From Rosenbergiella metrosideri (GTDB taxonomy: Bacteria > Pseudomonadota > Gammaproteobacteria > Enterobacterales > Enterobacteriaceae), in the NCBI RefSeq assembly GCF_022602565.1, contig NZ_JALBCV010000006.1, forward strand, positions 105,124-169,123: 64,000 bases of DNA, in the 5' to 3' direction. The notes below the pieces were generated by a model. It was not told where the DNA came from. It searched no databases and saw nothing but the letters and a program-made list of their open reading frames with translations. A program made the translations under genes and the position numbers. The stretch's first letter is position 1; every line of letters begins with the position of its first letter. Of the stretch, positions 48,311-58,578 are shown piece by piece.

Positions 48311-49645
48311 ATGCAAACTTCAGAAACTCTGGCAGAAGCTGCTCAGCAGGCTCCCCCCATCAATTCACGCAATAAAGTGATCATCGCGTCTTTAGTCGGT
48401 ACGGCAATTGAATTTTTCGATTTTTATATCTACGCCACAGCAGCGGTTATCGTTTTTCCGCATATCTTTTTTCCGCAGGGTGATCCGACCGTTGCAACGC
48501 TGCAGTCGTTAGCGACTTTCGCTATTGCCTTCGTTGCCCGCCCGATTGGCTCAGCACTCTTTGGCCATTTCGGCGATAAAGTCGGTCGTAAGGCAACCTT
48601 GGTTGCATCATTAGTCACCATGGGTGTCTCGACGGTGGTTATCGGCTTACTCCCTAGCTATCAAACCATTGGTGTAGTAGCACCACTGCTTTTGGCGTTG
48701 GCTCGATTTGGTCAAGGATTAGGGCTCGGTGGCGAATGGGGGGGAGCAGCATTACTTGCAACAGAGAATGCACCGGCTAAAAAAAGAGCATTATATGGCT
48801 CTTTCCCACAACTGGGCGCACCGATTGGCTTTTTCTTTGCCAATGGTACCTTTTTATTACTCTCTTGGCTGCTGACCGACCAACAGTTTATGCAGTGGGG
48901 ATGGCGTGTACCCTTTATCCTGTCAGCAGTCCTCGTCATTGTTGGACTTTATGTGCGGGTATCGTTACACGAAAGCCCTGTCTTTACTCAAGCTAAACAG
49001 TCACAGCAACACGTTAGTCTGCCTATCGGTACATTGTTTAGTAAACACTTTAGGGCCATGGTATTAGGGACATTTATCATGTTGGCGACCTATACCCTGT
49101 TTTATATTATGACGGTTTATTCCATGAGTTATGGCACGGCCCCTGCACCGCAAGGACTGGGCTTTTCTCGGAATAGTTTTTTATGGATGTTAATGGTGGC
49201 CGTGATCGGATTTGGTGTCGCGATCCCTATTGCCGGGATCTTGGCGGATCGCTTTGGTCGTCGTCCTACCATGATCGCTATTACCCTATTGATCATCGTA
49301 TTTGCCTTAGCTTTTCCTTCTATTTTAGCCGGTGGTTCACAGTGGTTGGTAATGTTATTTCTGACGCTGGGATTGACCATTATGGGCTTAACTTTCGGAC
49401 CTATGGGCGCTTTGTTACCCGAACTCTTTCCTACCGAGGTTCGCTACACCGGAGCATCCTTCTCCTATAACTTGGCATCAATACTGGGTGCTTCTGTCGC
49501 GCCTTATATTGCGACGTGGCTAACTGCCAAATGGGGACTTTTCGCGGTCGGCCTTTACCTTACATCAATGGCTGTGCTGACGTTAATTGCGTTGGTTATG
49601 AGCAAAGAGACTCGCCACACAATACTCTCGTCAAATCGTTCTTGA
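48311..49645 (+). CDS. yhjE: MFS metabolite:H+ symporter YhjE
   Basis: A 444-residue, 12-span transporter of the metabolite:H+ symporter family, close in sequence to E. coli YhjE (440): VGTAIEFFDFYIYATAAVIVFPHIFFP, FGHFGDKVGRKATLVASL, GLGGEWGGAALLATENAP. The substrate is not known. Residues 1-20 form a short charged cytosolic start. A terminator follows. Confidence 0.9.
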   Translation: MQTSETLAEAAQQAPPINSRNKVIIASLVGTAIEFFDFYIYATAAVIVFPHIFFPQGDPTVATLQSLATFAIAFVARPIGSALFGHFGDKVGRKATLVASLVTMGVSTVVIGLLPSYQTIGVVAPLLLALARFGQGLGLGGEWGGAALLATENAPAKKRALYGSFPQLGAPIGFFFANGTFLLLSWLLTDQQFMQWGWRVPFILSAVLVIVGLYVRVSLHESPVFTQAKQSQQHVSLPIGTLFSKHFRAMVLGTFIMLATYTLFYIMTVYSMSYGTAPAPQGLGFSRNSFLWMLMVAVIGFGVAIPIAGILADRFGRRPTMIAITLLIIVFALAFPSILAGGSQWLVMLFLTLGLTIMGLTFGPMGALLPELFPTEVRYTGASFSYNLASILGASVAPYIATWLTAKWGLFAVGLYLTSMAVLTLIALVMSKETRHTILSSNRS

Positions 49646-49665
49646 TCTCCTTCCCAATCACGAGT

Positions 49666-49694
49666 AAAAACCACCTTATCAATGGGTGGTTTTT
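49666..49694 (+). terminator. Rho-independent terminator of yhjE
   Basis: Stem AAAAACCACC / GGTGGTTTTT with an 8- to 9-base loop, 20 bases after the yhjE stop. Confidence 0.88.
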
Positions 49695-50089
49695 CCTAAG
49701 TGCCTTTAGCCTTAGCCATTGTTCTATTCTTTGTCACAACCCTCACTTTCATTTAACCCCTATTAAGTGCAAAAGTGGCTGCATAAAGGTGAGAGATTGT
49801 CATGTAAGAAAAGTTAGAGACTTTCAATGGGTAGCAAATTAAAATTTACGAGTGGAAAAAAATTCCTAGAAAATAAGATTACACTTACTTTTTATTATTT
49901 TTTAGAAAAATGATGATATCAATGCAAAAACATATAACGATAATATAGAAGTCTTACTATTAATAAATTTCATCCTTATTAAAATCACATTCGAGGTCGT
50001 TAAGCTCGGCTATAAAAAATACTCTCTTTAGATAAAGAGAAATCGCTCGTTATATATTATAAACAATAATAAAAAGGGAGTTAGGTTGT
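49695..50089. other. AT-rich gap before lysozyme-type gene
   Basis: No gene seen. The part from 49840 is very AT-rich, like the cassette that follows, and marks a change in base composition from yhjE. A short AAAGGGAG near 50074-50081 could be the ribosome-binding site of the next gene. Confidence 0.55.
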
Positions 50090-50858
50090 ATGTTATTAGA
50101 AGATTCTGTTGGTCTTAACGCAAACACTAAATACAGCGATGTAATAATTATTAAAAATCTATTAGTTAAACATGGTTTTAATCTAAGGATTGATGGCATT
50201 TGTAGAAATAATACAATAAGTGCGATTAGAACATTCCAAAGTAGAATGAAGCTATTACCTGATGCTCGCGTTGACATAAATGGGAAAACCATTAAGTTTC
50301 TTGAGAAGAAAAAAAATAATTTAATCAAAATCTCACCCCAGTTTTCTGAAGGCATTGGCGCAAAATACGATGTAGCGACGATGGAATTGAGCCAAGCCGG
50401 AGTTAGGTTATTAGCAGATTATGAACAGTTAAGGCTAAAAATTTATGATGACCAAACGGGTAAAGAGATAAAACATTACACGCCAGGTACGACGATCGGT
50501 TATGGCCATCTAATCGTTGATACTAAAGAGTTTGAACGATATAAAGAGGGTATTAGTGCTTCTCAGGCGCTGTCGTGACTAAGACAAGAATTAACAAAGT
50601 ACGAGAATGGTGTTAAAACGTTTACTTACCCAAAGCCAATTCGATGCATTAACTATTTTTTTTAACATCGGTATCGGTAATAGAATAAGTGGATTGGGAG
50701 GTTCTACCGTTGTTAAAATAATTAACGGTGAAAGTAATGATAATCTTGATACTGCATGGAAAATGTGGAGTAGAAGCCAAGGGAAAGTGATGAAAGGATT
50801 AATTAATCGCCGTGAATCGGAATTAAAACTCTATTATAAGGCTGATTATTCAAGATGA
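50090..50858 (+). pseudogene. Broken peptidoglycan-binding/phage-type lysozyme (GH24) gene
   Basis: Residues 15-70 read as a peptidoglycan-binding domain (KNLLVKHGF.LRIDGICRNNTISAIRTFQ); residues 100-160 begin a T4-type lysozyme with the catalytic pattern E112, D121 and T135 (YEQLRLKIYDD..TTIGYGH). An in-frame TGA at 50576-50578 interrupts at ..SQALS; the frame then continues LRQELTKYENGVKTF, and after a +1 shift near 50615-50630 resumes as LTQSQFDALTIFFNIG..KVMKGLINRRESELKLYY to 50858. The two lesions separate otherwise well-kept halves. Such enzymes cut the glycan chain of the cell wall. AT-rich base use differs from neighbours. The end overlaps the next gene by ATGA. Confidence 0.8.
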
Positions 50859-51229
50859 TTAAAAAATATAGAGCCCTCTTGTTTTTTTACTTAGTTATTA
50901 CAGCTGGTTTAGCGTATGCCAAATCTACTTATCATTTCGAGGGAAGAACTTTTAAGGCAACAATAGACTATGATTGTAGTGAGGGGAATGTTTCTTGTAA
51001 TAAACTACGCCTCACCTCCACAAAAATTAAAGATAACTCAACGATCAAACTTAATGGAGAAACTATAAATGTTAATTGCCCTGACGTTTGTGATTTTAGA
51101 GGCTATCGGTTTAAAAACGGTAAGTATATGTACTCATTTTACCCTAGCCTTGAAGGAGATGATTTGTGGAGTTATATCGTTACGCTGAATGAAAAAGCTA
51201 TCGCTAAAGACTCGGGTACAATACATTAG
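50855..51229 (+). CDS. Secreted small protein, candidate lysozyme immunity protein
   Basis: A 124-residue protein with a clear signal peptide (about 22 residues, MIKKYRALLFFYLVITAGLAYA) and a mature domain with four cysteines (DYDCSEGNVSCNKL and NCPDVCDF), suited to two disulfides in the periplasm. No family is recognised with certainty. Its ATG overlaps the TGA of the lysozyme gene (ATGA), which points to coupled expression and to a role as periplasmic inhibitor protecting the producer. AT-rich like the lysozyme gene. Intact although its partner is broken. Confidence 0.7.
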   Translation: MIKKYRALLFFYLVITAGLAYAKSTYHFEGRTFKATIDYDCSEGNVSCNKLRLTSTKIKDNSTIKLNGETINVNCPDVCDFRGYRFKNGKYMYSFYPSLEGDDLWSYIVTLNEKAIAKDSGTIH

Positions 51230-51325
51230 CGACAATTACCCACTATTGCCTTTGGAAAAAAAAGTTGGGATAAAATACCTCAATGATGGCTAACTCCCGT
51301 CAAAGTACATCATTTATTATAGAAA

Positions 51326-51361
51326 TAAAAAAACCCCTACATTGTTAAACAATATAGGGGC
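51326..51361 (-). terminator. Rho-independent terminator of ilvC
   Basis: Stem CCCCTA-c-ATTGTT / AACAAT-a-TAGGGG with a T-run on the minus strand (A-run 51327-51333 on plus), 30 bases after the ilvC stop. Confidence 0.88.
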
Positions 51362-51390
51362 TTGAAAGAGATGTCTGGTGCTACAAGCTA

Positions 51391-52869
51391 TTAGCCTGCT
51401 ACAGCGATACTCTTCATATCCGTCATGTAACCACGTAGTTTACGGCCCACTTCTTCAATTGGGTGATGACGAACGGCTTCGTTCATTTCACGTAACTGTG
51501 CATTATCAACGTTGTTGTCTGTTGTCGCAGGTTTACCTAAGTCACCAGGCTTCAAGTTAGCCATAAAGTCTTTTAATAATGGTACGGCTGCGAAGCTAAA
51601 TAGGTAGTTACCGTATTCTGCGGTATCTGAGATTACAACGTTCATTTCATACAGACGCTTACGTGCAATGGTGTTGGCAATCAGTGGTAATTCGTGAAGA
51701 GATTCGTAATATGCTGACTCTTCAATGATGCCCGCATCAACCATAGTTTCGAAGGCTAATTCAACGCCTGCTTTAACCATTGCGACCATCACCACACCTT
51801 GATCGTAGTATTCTTGCTCAGCAATCTTACCTTCGAACTGTGCCGCATTTTCGAAAGCGGTTTTGCCCGTCTCTTCACGCCAAGTCAGAAGATCTTTATC
51901 ATCGTTGGCCCAATCGGCCATCATACCGGATGAGAATTCACCAGAGATGATATCGTCCATATGTTTTTGGAATAATGGTGCCATTAGCGTCTTCAGTTGC
52001 TCTGAAAGCGCATAAGCTCGTAATTTAGCTGGGTTAGATAAACGATCCATCATCAGAGTGATACCACCAAACTTCAGTGATTCGGTGATGGTTTCCCAAC
52101 CAAACTGAATTAATTTTTCAGCGTAAGCCGCATCAGTGCCTTCAGCCACTAATTTATCGAAGCATAGAATTGAACCTGCTTGCAGCATACCGCAAAGGAT
52201 AGTTTGCTCGCCCATCAAGTCAGATTTTACTTCTGCAACGAAAGAGGATTCTAATACACCCGCACGGTGACCACCTGTGGCTGCGGCCCATGCTTTAGCG
52301 ATCGCTAATCCCTCTTTTTGTGGATCATTTTCTGGGTGCACCGCTAATAATGTTGGAACACCGAAACCGCGTTTGTATTCTTCACGTACTTCAGTACCTG
52401 GGCATTTCGGTGCAACCATGACGACGGTGATATCTTTACGGATCGTTTCGCCCACTTCAACAATGTTGAAACCGTGAGAATAGCCTAATGCTGCACCTTC
52501 TTTCATCAGAGGTTGAACCGCTTGAACCACTGCTGAGTGTTGTTTGTCTGGAGTCAAATTAATGACTAAGTCAGCTTCAGGGACTAACTCTTCATATGTG
52601 CCGACGGTAAATCCATTATCTGAAGCTTTACGCCATGATGCACGTTTCTCATCGATAGCTTCTTGACGCAATGCATAAGCAACATTCAGGCCAGAGTCAC
52701 GCATATTTAACCCTTGGTTTAAGCCTTGCGCACCACAGCCTACGATAACGACTTTTTTGCCTTTCAGATAGTTAGCTTCATCAGCAAACTCTTCACGAGA
52801 CATGAAACGACACTTACCTAATTGCGCCAGCTGATTACGTAAATTCAGCGTATTAAAATAGTTAGCCAT
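51391..52869 (-). CDS. ilvC: Ketol-acid reductoisomerase (class II)
   Basis: NADPH- and Mg-dependent second step of isoleucine and valine synthesis. The 492-residue product is of the long enterobacterial class II type. The NADPH motif is [15 protein letters not shown], and metal ligands lie in the [16 protein letters not shown] and later C-terminal repeat ([24 protein letters not shown]). It is divergent from ilvY with an operator-like palindrome between them. Confidence 0.96.
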   Translation of the reverse strand: MANYFNTLNLRNQLAQLGKCRFMSREEFADEANYLKGKKVVIVGCGAQGLNQGLNMRDSGLNVAYALRQEAIDEKRASWRKASDNGFTVGTYEELVPEADLVINLTPDKQHSAVVQAVQPLMKEGAALGYSHGFNIVEVGETIRKDITVVMVAPKCPGTEVREEYKRGFGVPTLLAVHPENDPQKEGLAIAKAWAAATGGHRAGVLESSFVAEVKSDLMGEQTILCGMLQAGSILCFDKLVAEGTDAAYAEKLIQFGWETITESLKFGGITLMMDRLSNPAKLRAYALSEQLKTLMAPLFQKHMDDIISGEFSSGMMADWANDDKDLLTWREETGKTAFENAAQFEGKIAEQEYYDQGVVMVAMVKAGVELAFETMVDAGIIEESAYYESLHELPLIANTIARKRLYEMNVVISDTAEYGNYLFSFAAVPLLKDFMANLKPGDLGKPATTDNNVDNAQLREMNEAVRHHPIEEVGRKLRGYMTDMKSIAVAG

Positions 52870-52989
52870 GAATACTCCAGATAATGTTGTGCATATTTTG
52901 TGTAGTTATTGAAACGTCTCTCGTTTCATTATAATCCCATCATATGACAGGAAATTCAGTGCTTAAATTGATATATTGACAATATTACA

Positions 52990-53004
52990 TTGCATTTAAC
53001 GCAA
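52990..53004. promoter_or_regulatory. Candidate IlvY operator
   Basis: TTGCATTTAACGCAA has TTGC/GCAA half-sites in the T-N11-A layout of LysR operators. It lies between divergent ilvC and ilvY, where E. coli IlvY binds two such palindromes. Confidence 0.6.
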
Positions 53005-53024
53005 CATTAAAAGGCATGACGATG

Positions 53025-53909
53025 ATGGATTTACGCGATTTAAAACTGTTTCTCCATTTGGCTGAGTCTTGCCATTTCGGGCAGACATCCCGTGCAATGC
53101 ATGTCAGCCCGTCTACACTCTCCCGACAGATCCAACGCTTAGAAGATGAGCTAGGTTATCCATTATTTCTGCGGGACAATCGCTCGGTCTCCCTCACTGA
53201 GGCGGGTGAGCAGTTAAAGGCCTTTGCCCAACAAACATTATTACAATATCAACAGATGAAGCATGCGATGGCGGTAGACAGCCCCTCTTTGAATGGGGAA
53301 TTAAAAATTTTCTGTTCGGTCACTGCGGCTTATAGCCATTTACCGCCAATACTTGATCGATTCAGGGTCGCCCATCCGCAGGTGGAAATTAAATTATTCA
53401 CGGGTGACCCAGCCGATGCGGTCGAGATAGTGAGCTCGGGTCATGCCGATGTGTCCATTGCAGGCAAGCCTCTTTCTCTGCCTGCCGGAATCGATTTTAC
53501 GCCTCTAGCAACATTACCACTGGTGATGATCGCCCCTGCTCTACCTTGCCCTGTACGACAGTTAGCGATAAATCACGAGGCACGTAATTGGCACGAGATT
53601 CCTTTTATTATCCCTGAGCAGGGGCCGGTGAGACGCAGTATCGATCTGTGGTTCCGCCGACAACGAATGACTAATCCGATTATTTACGCTACCGTTTCAG
53701 GACATGAGGCGATTGTTTCCATGGTTGCATTAGGCTGTGGCGTGGCGCTACTTCCAGCGGTAGTGATCGAAAATAGTCCCGAGATGATCCGTAACCGGAT
53801 CATGATGTTAGAGGGTGAAGATTTAGGTGCCCCTTTAGAACTAGGGATCTGTGTACAAAAACAGCGGCTACGAGAGCCGCTGATTGAGGCTTTTTGGAAT
53901 CTTCTCTAG
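53025..53909 (+). CDS. ilvY: LysR-type activator of ilvC
   Basis: Activates ilvC in response to acetolactate or acetohydroxybutyrate. The 294-residue product begins MDLRDLKLFLHLAESCHFGQTSRAMHVSPSTLSRQIQRLEDELG as in E. coli IlvY, with the effector domain segment CSVTAAYSHLPPILDRFR. I start at 53025 by homology; ATGs at 53016 and 53022 are in reach of the AAAGG. Its stop codon directly abuts the stop of the convergent ilvA gene. Confidence 0.94.
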   Translation: MDLRDLKLFLHLAESCHFGQTSRAMHVSPSTLSRQIQRLEDELGYPLFLRDNRSVSLTEAGEQLKAFAQQTLLQYQQMKHAMAVDSPSLNGELKIFCSVTAAYSHLPPILDRFRVAHPQVEIKLFTGDPADAVEIVSSGHADVSIAGKPLSLPAGIDFTPLATLPLVMIAPALPCPVRQLAINHEARNWHEIPFIIPEQGPVRRSIDLWFRRQRMTNPIIYATVSGHEAIVSMVALGCGVALLPAVVIENSPEMIRNRIMMLEGEDLGAPLELGICVQKQRLREPLIEAFWNLL

Positions 53910-55457
53910 CTATTTCCCTGCTAAGAAAAATTTAAACGCCGGATTTTCGGTTTCGTCGTGATACGCATACCCCAAGGCATCGAGGTGGGGGTCGAAATCC
54001 GTTTCTCGCGGGTTTTGTTCGAACCCGGCTAAGACTCGCCCATAATCGGTGCCATGGCTGCGATAGTGAAACAATGAGATATTCCAATGCGTTCCAAGAG
54101 TCTCCAAAAACTTGAGTAATGCACCGGGGGACTCTGGAAATTCAAAACTAAAGAGACGTTCCTCTAAGGCTTTACTTGGACGCCCACCAACCATGTAGCG
54201 CAAATGCAACTTGGCCATTTCGTCATCGGAAAGATCAACGACTTGATAGCCATGATTCTGGAGCTGAGTAGCTATCTCTTTGCGCTCTTCATCGCCTCGC
54301 GTCAGTCTGACACCCACGAAAATACAGGCATTCCCTTCATCGGCATAACGGTAGTTGAATTCAGTGATTGAGCGCCCACCCAATGTTTGGCAAAAGGTCA
54401 GGAAACTCCCTTGCTGTTCTGGAATCGTCACCGCTAAGAGGGCTTCACGTTGTTCGCCCAATTCACAGCGTTCAGAAACATAGCGTAGACCATGGAAATT
54501 AACATTCGCCCCAGAGAGGACATGCGCTAAGCGTTCCCCCTCAATCCCATGCTGTTGAATGTACTTCTTCATTCCTGCTAGCGCTAACGCGCCAGAAGGC
54601 TCTGCTACCGCTCGCACATCTTCGAATAGATCTTTCATCGCAGCACAGATGGCGTCACTGTCGACCGTAACAATGTCGTCGATATATTGCTGACATAAAC
54701 GGTAGGTTTCGTTACCAATACGCTTGACTGCAACGCCTTCCGCAAAGAGGCCTACGCGTGGTAGTTCGACAGGCTGCCCGGCTTCCAGTGCAGCGGCTAA
54801 GCAAGCGGAATCACTGGCTTCAACGGCAATCACTTTTATTTCAGGCATTAGCTGTTTGATTAAAACAGCCACCCCTGCAGCCAAGCCTCCTCCGCCCACC
54901 GGCACGAAAATACGGTCTAAGTGTGCATCCTGCTGAAGAAGTTCCATCCCTATAGTGCCCTGTCCAGCGATGACTGAAGGGTGGTCGAAGGGAGGAATAA
55001 AGGTCAGGCCGTGATCTGCTGCAAGCTCGATCGCTTTGGCTTTCGCCTCATCGAAGTTAGCACCGTGTAAAAGAGCTTCTCCGCCAAAAGCACGCACCGC
55101 ATCCACTTTGATATCCGCTGTTGCCAGCGGCATCACTATCTTCGCCTTAATACCCAGTTTCGCGGCAGAAAGCGCCACACCTTGCGCATGGTTTCCTGCG
55201 GAGGCGGTTACCACACCACGAGATTTCTGCTCTTCACTAAGTCCCGCGATCATGGCATAAGCACCGCGCAGTTTGAAACTATGCACGGCCTGCCGGTCTT
55301 CACGCTTGACCAAGATGGTGTTACCTAAGCGCTCTGAAAGCTTATTCATCACTTGGAGCGGAGTGACCTGTGCAACATCGTACACAGGAGACCGCAGAAT
55401 AGCGTGAAGATATTCGCCTGCTGACGGCTCAGCAGGCAAGGGTTTAACTGTCGCCAT
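53910..55457 (-). CDS. ilvA: Threonine deaminase (biosynthetic)
   Basis: PLP enzyme that turns threonine into 2-oxobutanoate, the committed step to isoleucine, and is inhibited by isoleucine. The 515-residue product (E. coli 514) has the PLP lysine in VHSFKLRGAYAM, the glycine-rich PLP loop VPVGGGGLAAGVAVLIK, and two C-terminal ACT-like regulatory domains. The start at 55457 is 4 bases after the ilvD stop with GGGGGA just upstream, so it is co-translated with ilvD. Confidence 0.96.
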   Translation of the reverse strand: MATVKPLPAEPSAGEYLHAILRSPVYDVAQVTPLQVMNKLSERLGNTILVKREDRQAVHSFKLRGAYAMIAGLSEEQKSRGVVTASAGNHAQGVALSAAKLGIKAKIVMPLATADIKVDAVRAFGGEALLHGANFDEAKAKAIELAADHGLTFIPPFDHPSVIAGQGTIGMELLQQDAHLDRIFVPVGGGGLAAGVAVLIKQLMPEIKVIAVEASDSACLAAALEAGQPVELPRVGLFAEGVAVKRIGNETYRLCQQYIDDIVTVDSDAICAAMKDLFEDVRAVAEPSGALALAGMKKYIQQHGIEGERLAHVLSGANVNFHGLRYVSERCELGEQREALLAVTIPEQQGSFLTFCQTLGGRSITEFNYRYADEGNACIFVGVRLTRGDEERKEIATQLQNHGYQVVDLSDDEMAKLHLRYMVGGRPSKALEERLFSFEFPESPGALLKFLETLGTHWNISLFHYRSHGTDYGRVLAGFEQNPRETDFDPHLDALGYAYHDETENPAFKFFLAGK

Positions 55458-55461
55458 CGAC

Positions 55462-57312
55462 TTATCCCCCAAGTTTACTCTTATCACGCACCGCACCTTG
55501 GTCAGCACTGGTGGCTAAAGATGCGTAGGCTCGTAATGCAAACGAGACTTCCCGCTCACGATTATTTGGTGTGTAAGCTTGCTCACCACGCTGAACTTGT
55601 GCGGCCTGGCGTTCGGCAAGTTCTGCATCGCTAATATCTAAGGTGATCCCACGCTGCGGAATATTTATCGAGATCATATCCCCTTCTTCCACCAGCGCGA
55701 TAATCCCGCCACTCGCCGCTTCAGGTGAGACGTGACCGATTGAGAGTCCAGAAGTACCGCCAGAGAAACGACCGTCAGTGATTAAGGCACATTGTTTGCC
55801 CAATCCCATAGATTTTAAGTAGGTGGTTGGATAGAGCATTTCTTGCATACCCGGACCGCCCTTCGGACCTTCGTAGCGGATAACAACCACATCGCCGGCA
55901 ACAACTTTACCGCCGAGTATCGCCTCAACTGCATCATCTTGGCTTTCGTAAACTTTAGCTGGGCCACGGAAGGTTAGAATGTCTTCATCTACACCCGCGG
56001 TTTTAACGATGCAACCTTTTTCAGCCAAGTTACCGTAAAGTACAGCCAGTCCACCATCTTGAGAGAAGGCATATTGTCGCTCACGGATACAGCCATTTTG
56101 GCGATCATCGTCAAGCGTATCCCAACGGCATGATTGCGAAAACGCTTTGGTGGTACGGATCCCCGCAGGCCCTGCACGGTACATGGTTTTGATCGCTTCG
56201 TCTTGAGTCAACATAATGTCGTACTGCGCTAAGGTCTCTTTCAATGTTGAGCCCAATACGTTAGGGACATCGGTTTTTAATAACCCGGCACGATCAAGCT
56301 CACCCAGGATACCGATAACCCCTCCAGCACGGTGGACATCTTCCATATGATATTTTTGGGTACTTGGCGCGACTTTACAAAGGTGTGGAACTTGACGAGA
56401 TAAACGATCAATATCGGAAATATCGAAATCAATATCCCCTTCCTGTGCCGCAGCCAGTAAGTGTAATACGGTATTTGTTGAACCACCCATCGCGATATCC
56501 AACGTCATCGCATTTTCAAATGCTGCTTTTGAAGCAATATTACGAGGTAAAGCACTGGTATCGTCTTGTTCGTAATAACGCTTAGTCAGGCTAACAATAC
56601 GTTTACCTGCATTGATAAATAATTGCTCACGATCGGCATGAGTCGCCAAAAGTGAACCATTACCGGGTTGTGAAAGACCTAAGGCTTCAGTCAAACAGTT
56701 CATTGAGTTGGCGGTGAACATTCCTGAGCATGAACCACAAGTTGGGCACGCTGAGCGCTCGATCTGTTCACTGTCGGCATCACTCACATTAGGGTTAGCA
56801 CCTTGGATCATCGCATCAACCAAGTCGAGCTTGATGAGTTGATCGGATAGCTTCGTTTTACCGGCTTCCATTGGGCCACCCGATACAAAAATAACAGGAA
56901 TATTTAGGCGCATTGAGGCCATTAACATCCCTGGGGTGATTTTGTCACAGTTTGAAATACAAACCATGGCATCCGCACAGTGAGCATTCACCATGTATTC
57001 AACAGAGTCAGCGATAAGTTCACGAGAAGGCAAGGAATAGAGCATTCCTCCATGACCCATGGCGATCCCATCATCGACGGCGATGGTGTTAAATTCTTTC
57101 GCTACACCGCCCGCCGCTTCAATCTGTTCCGCGACCAGTTTACCGAGATCCCGTAAATGAACATGACCGGGGACGAATTGAGTGAAGGAGTTAACAACGG
57201 CTATAATAGGTTTACCAAAATCATTGTCGGTCATTCCAGTTGCTCGCCATAAGGCACGAGCGCCAGCCATATTTCGGCCATGGGTGGTGGTTGCAGAACG
57301 GTACTTAGGCAT
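55462..57312 (-). CDS. ilvD: Dihydroxy-acid dehydratase
   Basis: Iron-sulfur enzyme of the third step of isoleucine/valine synthesis. The 616-residue product equals E. coli IlvD in length. Cluster cysteines lie in [12 protein letters not shown] and [19 protein letters not shown], and the C-terminal block [21 protein letters not shown] is conserved. The start at 57312 (ATG, with GGAG upstream) is preferred over a TTG two codons earlier. Confidence 0.97.
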   Translation of the reverse strand: MPKYRSATTTHGRNMAGARALWRATGMTDNDFGKPIIAVVNSFTQFVPGHVHLRDLGKLVAEQIEAAGGVAKEFNTIAVDDGIAMGHGGMLYSLPSRELIADSVEYMVNAHCADAMVCISNCDKITPGMLMASMRLNIPVIFVSGGPMEAGKTKLSDQLIKLDLVDAMIQGANPNVSDADSEQIERSACPTCGSCSGMFTANSMNCLTEALGLSQPGNGSLLATHADREQLFINAGKRIVSLTKRYYEQDDTSALPRNIASKAAFENAMTLDIAMGGSTNTVLHLLAAAQEGDIDFDISDIDRLSRQVPHLCKVAPSTQKYHMEDVHRAGGVIGILGELDRAGLLKTDVPNVLGSTLKETLAQYDIMLTQDEAIKTMYRAGPAGIRTTKAFSQSCRWDTLDDDRQNGCIRERQYAFSQDGGLAVLYGNLAEKGCIVKTAGVDEDILTFRGPAKVYESQDDAVEAILGGKVVAGDVVVIRYEGPKGGPGMQEMLYPTTYLKSMGLGKQCALITDGRFSGGTSGLSIGHVSPEAASGGIIALVEEGDMISINIPQRGITLDISDAELAERQAAQVQRGEQAYTPNNREREVSFALRAYASLATSADQGAVRDKSKLGG

Positions 57313-57338
57313 GCTCAATCTACTCCAAATAACAGCAA

Positions 57339-57359
57339 AACGGGCATGTCATGCCCGTT
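57339..57359 (-). promoter_or_regulatory. Hairpin between ilvE and ilvD
   Basis: Perfect 10-bp stem AACGGGCATG / CATGCCCGTT around a single base, 15 bases after the ilvE stop. Read on the minus strand no T-run follows and ilvD begins 27 bases on, so an mRNA processing or stabilising role is more likely than termination. Confidence 0.55.
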
Positions 57360-57374
57360 ATAAAATGAATAAGG

Positions 57375-58304
57375 TTACGCGTTGACCGGGTCTAACCAGC
57401 CCCATTTATCTTCTGTCTCACCAGTAAATAACCCGAAGAAAGCTTGTTGGATGCGCTCAGTCACTGGTCCACGTTTACCTGCGCCAACAGTGATACCATC
57501 CACGCTTCTCACCGGCGTAATTTCTGCGGCCGTACCAGACATAAAGACTTCATCAGCTAAGTAAAGTGACTCGCGAGAAAGCACTTGCTCACGCACTTCA
57601 ATGCCCAGTGATTTTGCGAGAGTGATAATAGCGTCGCGAGTGATACCCGGTAACGCTGAAGAGGTGAAAGGTGGGGTAAATAAGACACCATCTTTAACTT
57701 CGAATAGGTTTTCACCTGCTCCTTCAGAAATATAACCTTGGGTGTCTAGGGCGATACCCTCTTGATAACCATGACGACGGGCTTCACTCCCTACTAGTAA
57801 TGAGGATAGGTAATTCCCCCCCGCCTTCGCTGCAGTAGGCAGAGTATTGGGTGCAACACGGTTCCAAGAAGACACCATCGCATCGATACCTTGCTCCATC
57901 GCTTCTGCACCTAAGTAAGCGCCCCATGGGAAGGCTGCGATGATCACATCCATACTGAACCCTTCAGGCGGGTTTACACCCAAGCCAACATCACCAACAA
58001 ATGCTAGGGGACGAATATAGGCGCTTTTCAGATCATTTTTACGGAGTACCTCACGGCATGCCGTCATCAATTCGTCGACAGACTGCGTGATAGGAAAACG
58101 ATAAATTTTGGCGGAGTCGTGTAGGCGCTGCATATGTTCACGGTGGCGGAAAACCACTGGGCCTTTGTGCGAATCGTAGCACCGGACGCCTTCGAATACT
58201 GAGGTGCCGTAATGCAGGGAGTGAGACATAACGCTAATTTTAGCATCTTCCCATTTAACCATTTCGCCATTAAACCAAATGAATTCTGCTTTTTTTGTAC
58301 TCAT
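57375..58304 (-). CDS. ilvE: Branched-chain amino-acid aminotransferase
   Basis: PLP enzyme for the last step of isoleucine, valine and leucine synthesis. The 309-residue product equals E. coli IlvE in length. The PLP lysine is in TAAKAGGNYLSSLL, and YISEGAGENLFEV and the C-terminal SRESLYLADEVFMSGTAAEITPVRSVDG are characteristic of fold-type IV. The start at 58304 lies 16 bases after the ilvM stop. Confidence 0.97.
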   Translation of the reverse strand: MSTKKAEFIWFNGEMVKWEDAKISVMSHSLHYGTSVFEGVRCYDSHKGPVVFRHREHMQRLHDSAKIYRFPITQSVDELMTACREVLRKNDLKSAYIRPLAFVGDVGLGVNPPEGFSMDVIIAAFPWGAYLGAEAMEQGIDAMVSSWNRVAPNTLPTAAKAGGNYLSSLLVGSEARRHGYQEGIALDTQGYISEGAGENLFEVKDGVLFTPPFTSSALPGITRDAIITLAKSLGIEVREQVLSRESLYLADEVFMSGTAAEITPVRSVDGITVGAGKRGPVTERIQQAFFGLFTGETEDKWGWLDPVNA

Positions 58305-58320
58305 TGTCTGTCCTTTACGA

Positions 58321-58578
58321 TTATGCACGTATTTGTTGTGTTTTATTTTTTATGACGTTCACGCTGTTCACGTCGATTAATTTAGTCAGCTGTGTCGAAA
58401 GTAACTCAATACCCCGGTGGCTGGCGACTATCATTTCGATATTAATCTGCTCAGGCCCCAGAGTTTGTGCCATTTGCATGGTTTTAATTTCAAATCCGCG
58501 ATGGCGTACCACCCGTAAGATGCGTTCTAATACTTCAGGACGATGACTCGCGGCGATAGTGAGTTGATGCTGATTCAT
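58321..58578 (-). CDS. ilvM: Acetolactate synthase isozyme II small subunit
   Basis: An 85-residue single ACT-domain regulatory subunit of AHAS II, with [31 protein letters not shown] as in E. coli IlvM. It stabilises and activates the large subunit. It overlaps ilvG by ATGA (58575-58578), giving coupled translation. Confidence 0.94.
   Translation of the reverse strand: MNQHQLTIAASHRPEVLERILRVVRHRGFEIKTMQMAQTLGPEQINIEMIVASHRGIELLSTQLTKLIDVNSVNVIKNKTQQIRA

Noticed and set aside
50570..50584. TGA in the lysozyme gene as a recoded (selenocysteine or readthrough) codon
   Set aside because: The lysozyme family has no selenocysteine at this place, no SECIS-like hairpin is evident just after it, and a separate frameshift follows, so plain inactivation is simpler.
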